Both the position numbers and the translations under genes were made by a program. Below the pieces are notes generated by a model. The model had not been told where the DNA came from. It made no database searches and was given only the letters and a program-made list of their open reading frames with translations. Below, in pieces: positions 27,723 to 32,722 of a stretch of DNA of 32,722 nucleotides; position 1 is the first letter of the stretch; each line of letters opens with the position of its first letter. The DNA is from Gp6-AA40 sp050742535 (GTDB taxonomy: Bacteria; Acidobacteriota; Vicinamibacteria; Vicinamibacterales; UBA2999): NCBI GenBank assembly GCA_050742535.1, contig JBOGIQ010000022.1, positions 1 through 32,722 on the forward strand, written 5' to 3'.

Positions 27723-28850
27723 GTGTCCATGTCCCGGGATCCGCAGGACGTCTACACAGCCGAGGAGGTAGCCCGCGCAGCGGGCGTTCCAGTTACCGCC
27801 GTCAGGGCGGTACTGGCAAGCGGCGAAATCCGCCCGATCGCCGGAACTGCATTTCTCCGCGCAGCGGATGCGGTGAAGGCCGGTCGTCTCTTGCAGGCGG
27901 AATGGGCGGCGGCGGCGGCGGCGGCCGTCCAGTCGATTCCCGCCGCCGACCCGGAGCCGTTATTTGCGCGTGTCGTTCGGAAATCGGGGTTTGCAGACCG
28001 GCGACGCAGCGTGCACACAGCCGGATCGTCGGCAATCCATGCCGTCCTGCTGGTGGTTCTGCTGTGGTGGACCTCAGGGCCAACCGAGACGGCAACCGTC
28101 ACCGAGCGCCACGAGCCAGCTCGCCTCGTTTTCCTGATCACGCCTGGACCTGGCGGCGGCGGTGGTGGAGGTGGTTTGAAGAATCCGCTGCCTCCCCGGA
28201 AGGTCGAACGGAAGAGCCCCGCGCGCGCGAAAACGCAGGTTCCGAAGGCCACTCCCGAGCGCGTGCTCGCGTCCCGGCGCGTCGAAGTAGAACCTCCGCG
28301 ACCCGTACCGCCGCCGGCTCCGACGCCGAAGCCCGTCGAGAAGGCGCCAGATCCGCTCCCCTCGCGCGTCCTTGTCGCACCGGTCGTCGCAACCGCGGGC
28401 AGCGATCGCGACCGGGACGGCGTGGTGGAGCGCGGACGGAACACGGGTGAAAGCCAGGGCGCAGGCGCCGGAGGCGGAGCGGGGACCGGCCAGGGTATCG
28501 GCAGCGGTGAAGGGCTCGGCTCGGGCATTGGCGATGGCTCCGGTGGAGGCACTGGCGGCGGACCGTTCCGGCCCGGGAGCGGAATCGACCCGCCGCGACT
28601 GCTCCGCGAGGTGAAAGCCGAGTACACCGACGAGGCGCGCCGCCGGGGAATCACCGGCGACGTTGTGCTCGAGATCGTCGTCAGGCGAGACGGATCCGTT
28701 GGTGAGGTCACGGTTCTGCAGGGGCGCGGCGCCGGACTCGATCAGCGGGCCGTTGCGGCCGTTCGGCAGTGGCGGTTCAGCCCGGCGCGCCGGCGCGGCG
28801 AACCGGTGGACGTCATCGTGGAAGTCGCCGTCGAGTTCACCCTGAGGTAA
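27723..28850 (+). CDS. TonB-family energy transducer with N-terminal helix-turn-helix domain
   Basis: A 375-residue fusion. Residues about 10-57 (YTAEEVARAAGVPVTAVRAVL then GTAFLRAADAVKAGR) read as a MerR/excisionase-like helix-turn-helix. An Ala-rich linker follows, then a single membrane segment (about 100-117, SSAIHAVLLVVLLWW), a run of Gly (144-151), a Pro/Lys/Glu-rich periplasmic spacer, a second Gly/Ser-rich stretch (about 245-285), and a TonB C-terminal domain (about 290-375, YTDEARRRGITGDVVLEIVVRRDGSVGEV). TonB transmits proton-motive force from ExbB/ExbD to outer-membrane receptors; neither exb gene is in the window. The orientation puts the HTH in the cytoplasm. GTG at 27723 or ATG at 27729 may be the start. 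It is the first gene of a three-gene unit with short gaps. Confidence 0.85.
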   Translation: MSMSRDPQDVYTAEEVARAAGVPVTAVRAVLASGEIRPIAGTAFLRAADAVKAGRLLQAEWAAAAAAAVQSIPAADPEPLFARVVRKSGFADRRRSVHTAGSSAIHAVLLVVLLWWTSGPTETATVTERHEPARLVFLITPGPGGGGGGGGLKNPLPPRKVERKSPARAKTQVPKATPERVLASRRVEVEPPRPVPPPAPTPKPVEKAPDPLPSRVLVAPVVATAGSDRDRDGVVERGRNTGESQGAGAGGGAGTGQGIGSGEGLGSGIGDGSGGGTGGGPFRPGSGIDPPRLLREVKAEYTDEARRRGITGDVVLEIVVRRDGSVGEVTVLQGRGAGLDQRAVAAVRQWRFSPARRRGEPVDVIVEVAVEFTLR

Positions 28851-28856
28851 CTGGAC

Positions 28857-29498
28857 ATGTTTCTTGTGGCTCTCTCAATCACCGCTGTTATCGTGGCCTG
28901 CGCCGCGGCGGCATATGCGTGGCGGGTCGCGCGCCAGGATCGGCTTCGCTCCGAGGCGCGCGTCGCCGCACTCGCCGCGGCCATCGACGGGACTGCCGGC
29001 GACGTCCCGGCGGCGATGTTCGAGCGCGCACCGCGAACGCGCCTGCAGGGTCGGCCGCTGCTGAAACTGGGCGTCGGCTTCGCGATGGCCGTCGGCATCA
29101 TCGTGCTCGTCGCCATGAGCAGCGACCGTCGTGCGACCTCGGCCGCCGAGCCGCCAGCGGCCCCGACCGCGCAATCAGCGCAGGAGCTGGAGCTGCTATC
29201 GATGCGCCACGCGCGCACCGGCGACAATATGACGGTCACCGGACTCGTTCGCAACCGCGGTGAGGCTGCGTCCGCGGCAATCATGGCGGTGGTATTCGTC
29301 TTCGATCGGGACGGCGGGTTTGTGGCCAGCGGCCGTGCCCCGCTGGAGTTCGCCAGGATCGCGAAAGGCGACGAATCGCCGTTTCAGGTCACGATCCCGG
29401 ACGTGAAGGAAGTAGGCCGCTACCGTGTGAGCTTCCGCACCGAATCTGGTATCGTCCCGCACGTGGATCGCCGGGCAACACTGCAGGTAGCCAATTGA
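28857..29498 (+). CDS. Membrane-anchored protein with an extracytoplasmic beta-sandwich-like domain
   Basis: A 213-residue protein with two membrane segments, about 1-22 (MFLVALSITAVIVACAAAAYAW) and about 70-87 (LKLGVGFAMAVGIIVLVAM), and a C-terminal domain (about 110-213) of alternating strands: MTVTGLVRNRGEAASAAIMAVVFVFD and FARIAKGDESPFQVTIPDV. This resembles FxLYD or DUF3426-type domains that follow TonB or zinc-ribbon proteins, although I cannot assign a family. It starts 6 bp after the TonB gene stop and its stop overlaps the run-in to the VWA gene, so it is part of the same unit. Its role is unknown; a structural part of a TonB-linked complex is possible. Confidence 0.7.
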   Translation: MFLVALSITAVIVACAAAAYAWRVARQDRLRSEARVAALAAAIDGTAGDVPAAMFERAPRTRLQGRPLLKLGVGFAMAVGIIVLVAMSSDRRATSAAEPPAAPTAQSAQELELLSMRHARTGDNMTVTGLVRNRGEAASAAIMAVVFVFDRDGGFVASGRAPLEFARIAKGDESPFQVTIPDVKEVGRYRVSFRTESGIVPHVDRRATLQVAN

Positions 29499-29506
29499 GG
29501 ACCGCC

Positions 29507-30532
29507 ATGCGAATCCATCCCGTCCTCGCCGGGCTCGCCGCCGTCATCGTGGCGGCGGTGTCCGTGACCGCGCAATCGTCCGACGGCTTCCGCTTCCGCA
29601 GCGGCGTGGAGCTGGTCAACGTCACCGCCACCGTCACCGACGACAGCGGCCGATTCGTACCCGGGCTGCGCAAGGAGGACTTCACCGTCTACGACGACGG
29701 CGTCAGGCAGGAAGTGTCGCACTTCAGCAGCGATCGTGTGCCGGTCAGTCTTGGGATCGTCCTGGACACGAGCGGAAGCATGACCAGCGACAAGATCGCC
29801 ACTGCGCAGGCAGCCATCGAGCGGTTCATCTATGAACTGCTCGGCAAGGACGACGAGCTGTTCTTCATGGAATTCGCGAATCGCCCGCGGCTCACCCAGC
29901 AGTGGACGAAGGATCGCCGCCTGATCAGCCGCGCGGTGAGCCGGGTCAATCCGTCGGGCGGAACCGCGCTGTACGATGCGGTCGCTGAAGCGCTGCCACT
30001 CGCCAACGCCGGCGAGAACCGCAAGAAGGCGGTCCTTGTGATCTCCGACGGCAACGACTCGAACAGCGATATCAGCGTCGGCGAGCTGCGTCAGCTGATT
30101 CGCGAGAGCGAGGTGATGGTGTACGCCCTCGGCGTCGACACCACCAGTCGCAGCCGCTCCGGAGGCCAGGTGTCACCGCCACCGACGATCCCGAGCCCCA
30201 TTCCTTTTCCGTTCCCCTTCCCCGGCGGCAGGCGGCCCGTCCTGCCGCAGACCACCGGCGGGATTCTCGGCGGACGGAATACCAGCGCTGAACGGGTCAA
30301 CGCGGCCGCCTTGCGTCAGATCACCGACGATACGGGCGGGCGCACGGAAATCGTCCGCGGATTCGACGGGCTGGACGCCGCGACCGCTCGCATAGCCGAC
30401 GAATTGAGCAAGCAGTACTACCTGGCGTACGCGAGCAGCGGGGAGAAAGACGGTCGGTGGCACGCTATCCGCGTGGAGGTTCGCGATCGCCGCATGATCG
30501 TCCGGGCACGCCGGGGGTACGTGGCGTCGTAG
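29507..30532 (+). CDS. VWFA-related secreted protein
   Basis: A 341-residue protein with a signal peptide (about 1-22), a short N-terminal domain, and a von Willebrand factor A domain. The metal-ion-dependent adhesion site is visible as D87-T-S89-G-S91 in VLDTSGSM, with further MIDAS parts at NPSGGTALYDA and LVISDGNDSNSD. A Pro/Phe-rich insert (SPPPTIPSPIPFPFPFPGG) and a conserved C-terminal region (YYLAYASSGEKDGRWHAIRVEV, RRGYVAS) match the VWFA-related family known mainly from Acidobacteria. The ATG at 29507 has TGAGGA just before it; a TTG at 29495 is in frame but lies before the ribosome-binding site. It is the last gene of the TonB unit. Adhesion or a complex-assembly role is typical of the fold. 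Confidence 0.88.
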   Translation: MRIHPVLAGLAAVIVAAVSVTAQSSDGFRFRSGVELVNVTATVTDDSGRFVPGLRKEDFTVYDDGVRQEVSHFSSDRVPVSLGIVLDTSGSMTSDKIATAQAAIERFIYELLGKDDELFFMEFANRPRLTQQWTKDRRLISRAVSRVNPSGGTALYDAVAEALPLANAGENRKKAVLVISDGNDSNSDISVGELRQLIRESEVMVYALGVDTTSRSRSGGQVSPPPTIPSPIPFPFPFPGGRRPVLPQTTGGILGGRNTSAERVNAAALRQITDDTGGRTEIVRGFDGLDAATARIADELSKQYYLAYASSGEKDGRWHAIRVEVRDRRMIVRARRGYVAS

Positions 30533-30541
30533 CCCGCCGCT

Positions 30542-30571
30542 TTGGGAATTGGCAGTTGGAAGTTGGGAGTT
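30542..30571. repeat. Heptanucleotide tandem repeat TTGGNAR, four units
   Basis: TTGGGAA, TTGGCAG, TTGGAAG and TTGGGAG follow one another without a break and are trailed by TT. They lie between the VWA gene stop and the ZIP gene start (30585). Similar heptamer repeats are known from intergenic regions of several bacterial phyla, but I cannot name a family. Confidence 0.75.
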
Positions 30572-30584
30572 ATCATCGGTCTAA

Positions 30585-31322
30585 GTGCGTGTTCCCCTCA
30601 TCGCGCTCGGGCTGAGCATGCTCGGCGGCCTGGGCGGCCTTCTCGTCGCGTCGGGCATTCTTCTCATTAACGACTCGCGCCGGGCGCGCCTCATTCCCTG
30701 GCTCGTGAGCTACGCCGTCGGCGCGCTGCTCGGCGTCTCGATGCTCGCGATCCTCCCGAACGCGCTGGACAGTCTGCCGGCCTCGCGTGTGTTCGGCACA
30801 CTGCTCCTCGGCATCCTCGCCTTCTTCGTCCTCGAAAAACTCGTGCTGTGGCGGCACTGCCACATCCACGATTGCGAAGTGCACGACGGCAGCGTCTTTC
30901 CGGTGCTGATCGGCGATGCGTTCCACAACTTCGTGGACGGCGCGGTCATCGCCGCCGCGGTCATGACGTCCGTGCCGCTCGGCGTCAGCACCGCGCTGGC
31001 GGTAGCCGCTCATGAAATTCCCCAGGAGGTAGGCGACTTCGCCATCCTCCTCCACGCCGGCTATTCCCGCCGCCGTGCGCTGCTGCTGAATGTCACATCC
31101 GGGCTGGCCAGCGCCGGCGGAGCGATCGTGGCGCTGGTTGCGTTGAACCAGGTGCCGGTCATCCTGCCGTATTGCCTCGCCCTCGCCGCGGCGAGCTTTC
31201 TCTACGTGGCCATGGCGGACCTCATTCCGGGTCTGCACCGCGGCCGCACCGACGCCCATTCCATGCGTCAGATCGTCCTCATCGCGGCAGGGGTGGCGAC
31301 CGCGTTCGTCCTGGTTCAGTAG
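30585..31322 (+). CDS. ZIP-family metal transporter
   Basis: A 245-residue membrane protein with about eight hydrophobic segments that should import divalent metal such as Zn2+ or Fe2+. The metal-binding helix motifs are HNFVDG (in IGDAFHNFVDGAVIAA) and HEIPQEVGD, both with the conserved His and acidic residues of TM4 and TM5. A His/Cys-rich cytoplasmic loop (RHCHIHDCEVHDG, about 90-102) lies between TM3 and TM4, as in many ZIP proteins. GTG at 30585 is the likely start; GGGAG in the heptamer repeat lies about 15 bp upstream and could serve, weakly, as a ribosome-binding site. Metal choice cannot be told from sequence. Confidence 0.92.
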   Translation: MRVPLIALGLSMLGGLGGLLVASGILLINDSRRARLIPWLVSYAVGALLGVSMLAILPNALDSLPASRVFGTLLLGILAFFVLEKLVLWRHCHIHDCEVHDGSVFPVLIGDAFHNFVDGAVIAAAVMTSVPLGVSTALAVAAHEIPQEVGDFAILLHAGYSRRRALLLNVTSGLASAGGAIVALVALNQVPVILPYCLALAAASFLYVAMADLIPGLHRGRTDAHSMRQIVLIAAGVATAFVLVQ

Positions 31323-31469
31323 GCCGATCAGCACACCCGGGCTGGCAGAAGCTTTGCCGTCGGAGACTCTGGAGGCTGGCGCGGCCCTGGACCCACTACA
31401 ATGCGGCCGCGCGTCATACCCTTTGTCATAGCCGCGACCGCGCCGGTCTCCACCTCAGGAGGAAGTCAC

Positions 31470-32012
31470 ATGTGGACACGGTTTATCGCGTCAGCGTCGC
31501 TGGTACTCGCGCTGACGGCTCCTGCTTTTGCGCAGGACCCCTCGTCGTTACAGATCTTCCGCAGCGTGCAGCGGCAGGTCCTTACCTACTCGCACTTCAC
31601 GGTGTTTGACTCGGTGAACGCCCGGATCAAGGACGGTGTCGTCACGCTGACCGGGAAGGTGCTGATGCCGTTCAAGAAGGACGATCTGGGAGAACGCGTC
31701 GCCAAGGTGCGCGGCGTCAAAGCGGTCAACAACCTGATCGAGATTCTGCCGGCATCGAAGTCCGACGACGAACTGCGTAGAGGAATCGCCGACGCCATCT
31801 ACGGCAACGCGTCGCTCTCGCGGTACGCAACCCAGGTCAACCCGCCGATTCACATCATCGTCGAGCGCGGCCGGGTGACGCTGGAAGGCGTCGTCAACAA
31901 CAACGTCGACCGGCAGCTGGCCTACGCGATCGCCTCCATGTTCCAGGCGTTTTCGGTGAAGAACGAATTGCGAACCGACGAGGAAATGAAGAAGGAGCTC
32001 GAAAAGCTCTAG
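31470..32012 (+). CDS. Secreted protein with two BON domains
   Basis: A 180-residue exported protein. Signal peptide about 1-22 (MWTRFIASASLVLALTAPAFAQ), then two BON-like modules: about 28-88 (HFTVFDSVNARIKDGVVTLTGKVLMPFKKDDLGERVAKVRGVKAVNNLIEIL) and about 95-165 (GIADAIYGNASLSRYA, RGRVTLEGVVNNNVDRQLAYAIA). BON domains bind phospholipid membranes; OsmY is the best-known two-BON periplasmic protein. ATG at 31470 has a very good ribosome-binding site (AGGAGGAA, 31457-31464). It converges on the GNAT gene and the two share the four bases CTAG (32009-32012), which supply both stop codons. Confidence 0.88.
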   Translation: MWTRFIASASLVLALTAPAFAQDPSSLQIFRSVQRQVLTYSHFTVFDSVNARIKDGVVTLTGKVLMPFKKDDLGERVAKVRGVKAVNNLIEILPASKSDDELRRGIADAIYGNASLSRYATQVNPPIHIIVERGRVTLEGVVNNNVDRQLAYAIASMFQAFSVKNELRTDEEMKKELEKL

Positions 32013-32608
32013 GCCGGCAGGTCCTTCGAGAGCTGCAGCTCGTCGACGATCGGAATGTCCGCGAAGCCGACGAGCCCTTCATTCTGCGGCTGAGCGGCAA
32101 TGGCGCCGGGCAGCACCCGGGTGACCCGATATCCCCGGCGCAGGTAGAAATACTGCGCCGGGATGTTGTCGTTCGAAAGCGTGACGACGACTCTTCCCAG
32201 TTCGAGCCGGCGGGCGAGCAGCTCCGCTTCGGCCAGCAGGTAGCTCCCAATCCCGGCACGCTGCCACATCGGATCCGTCGCCAGCGCGATGATGTGCAGC
32301 GCCGCTGAGAGGCGCCGCCACGCCAGCGCACCCGACACCCCGCCCTCTGTTTCGGCGACGAGCAGATCCGCGTGTTCGGGGGTGATCGGCTGGCCGTCGG
32401 CAACGAGCTGACGGCCGCCGAACTCGCGGCGGAAGATGTCTTCGGCAACCTCGCGGTCCGCGGCCGTGGCTTCACGCACCAGCGGCGGAGCGAGATCGAC
32501 GCGCGGCCGGCAGCCGCATACCACCTGGAGGCGCGCGTCCGGCCACGCGGCGACCCGGCCACAGCGGCCGCACCGCAGCACTGCGGGCCATGGCGCCTGC
32601 GGCCGCAT
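32009..32608 (-). CDS. GNAT acetyltransferase with N-terminal zinc-ribbon-like segment
   Basis: A 199-residue protein. The N-terminal part has a four-Cys ribbon-like pattern, C13xxC16 and C31xC33 in RCGRCG and VCGCRP. The rest is a GNAT domain with HIIALATDPMWQRAGIGSYLLAEAE, the acetyl-CoA-binding Q/RxxGxG motif (RAGIGS), and the late strand NIPAQYFYLRRGYR. The acceptor cannot be told. The start is ATG at 32608, which overlaps the TGA of the upstream gene by one base (TGATG). A longer frame exists up to 32662 but would overlap the end of that gene. It converges on the BON gene, sharing CTAG. Confidence 0.85.
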   Translation of the reverse strand: MRPQAPWPAVLRCGRCGRVAAWPDARLQVVCGCRPRVDLAPPLVREATAADREVAEDIFRREFGGRQLVADGQPITPEHADLLVAETEGGVSGALAWRRLSAALHIIALATDPMWQRAGIGSYLLAEAELLARRLELGRVVVTLSNDNIPAQYFYLRRGYRVTRVLPGAIAAQPQNEGLVGFADIPIVDELQLSKDLPA

Positions 32609-32722
32609 CAGACGGGCGACTCCGCGACGTCGGTCTGGCGTCCGCGGCGGGCGAGCCACCACACAACGGCGGCAAACGTGAGCGCGGCGGCGACGACCGT
32701 CGAGCCGAACAAGAGCAGCGTC
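32608..32722 (-). CDS. C-terminal end of a membrane protein, runs off the window
   Basis: On the minus strand a frame open from the window edge ends in TGA at 32608-32610. The last 37 residues are TLLLFGSTVVAAALTFAAVVWW followed by LARRGRQTDVAESPV: a transmembrane helix and a short basic cytoplasmic tail. The gene is not recognised. It is translationally coupled (TGATG) with the GNAT gene. It is too short for the automatic gene list but consistent in composition and context. Confidence 0.6.
   Translation of the reverse strand, partial: TLLLFGSTVVAAALTFAAVVWWLARRGRQTDVAESPV

Overview
This is a 32.7 kb stretch of high-GC bacterial chromosome, densely coded on both strands; the longest gap without a gene is about 205 bp. 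The best guess is an Acidobacteriota chromosome, probably class Vicinamibacteria. The reasons are a VWFA-related protein of the type common in that phylum, a secreted outer-membrane barrel with an N-terminal carboxypeptidase-regulatory-like domain, and dispersed short palindromes that read as 'RLKAEAT' or 'GPPLGG' when translated, a pattern I associate from memory with Vicinamibacteria. There are no rRNA or tRNA genes, no CRISPR array, no transposase and no phage genes. The window is essentially core and housekeeping genome with some lineage-specific genes.

Layout. 1-3.9 kb: the 3' end of rlmN converges on the minus-strand purD-mtaB operon; divergently, rpsU is followed by a double zinc-ribbon protein, a strong terminator and a STAS protein. 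3.9-7.4 kb: a small envelope-glycan group on the plus strand (DPPR-synthase-like UbiA prenyltransferase, an unknown coiled protein with an Arg-rich patch, and a GT4 glycosyltransferase). 7.4-14.9 kb: a minus-strand block, transcribed from right to left, with a secreted protein, a plug-less TonB-receptor-like barrel, a PDZ/membrane/GAF/PAS histidine kinase and its NtrC-type sigma-54 response regulator. 15.0-18.5 kb: glgC-eno-gpmA, linking glycogen synthesis with lower glycolysis, closed by a clear terminator. 18.5-22.3 kb: a small unknown gene on the minus strand, then methylmalonyl-CoA mutase (catalytic half only) and two oligopeptide-type ABC ATPases in one tight plus-strand operon. 22.3-27.0 kb: a tandem-repeat spacer, then the minus-strand genes lolD/macB-like ATPase, acs, a small membrane protein and ino1. 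27.0-31.3 kb: a methyltransferase, then an operon of a TonB protein with an N-terminal helix-turn-helix, a membrane-anchored protein and a VWA protein, followed by a ZIP metal transporter. 31.4-32.7 kb: a secreted BON-domain protein converges on a zinc-ribbon/GNAT acetyltransferase gene that is coupled to a membrane-protein gene running off the window.

I do not see an obviously new multi-gene system. The most unusual items are the HTH-TonB fusion, the palindrome and tandem-repeat elements in intergenic spacers, the kinase/regulator pair next to a plug-less barrel, the rpsU/zinc-ribbon pair, and several start sites that look leaderless (purD, ino1).
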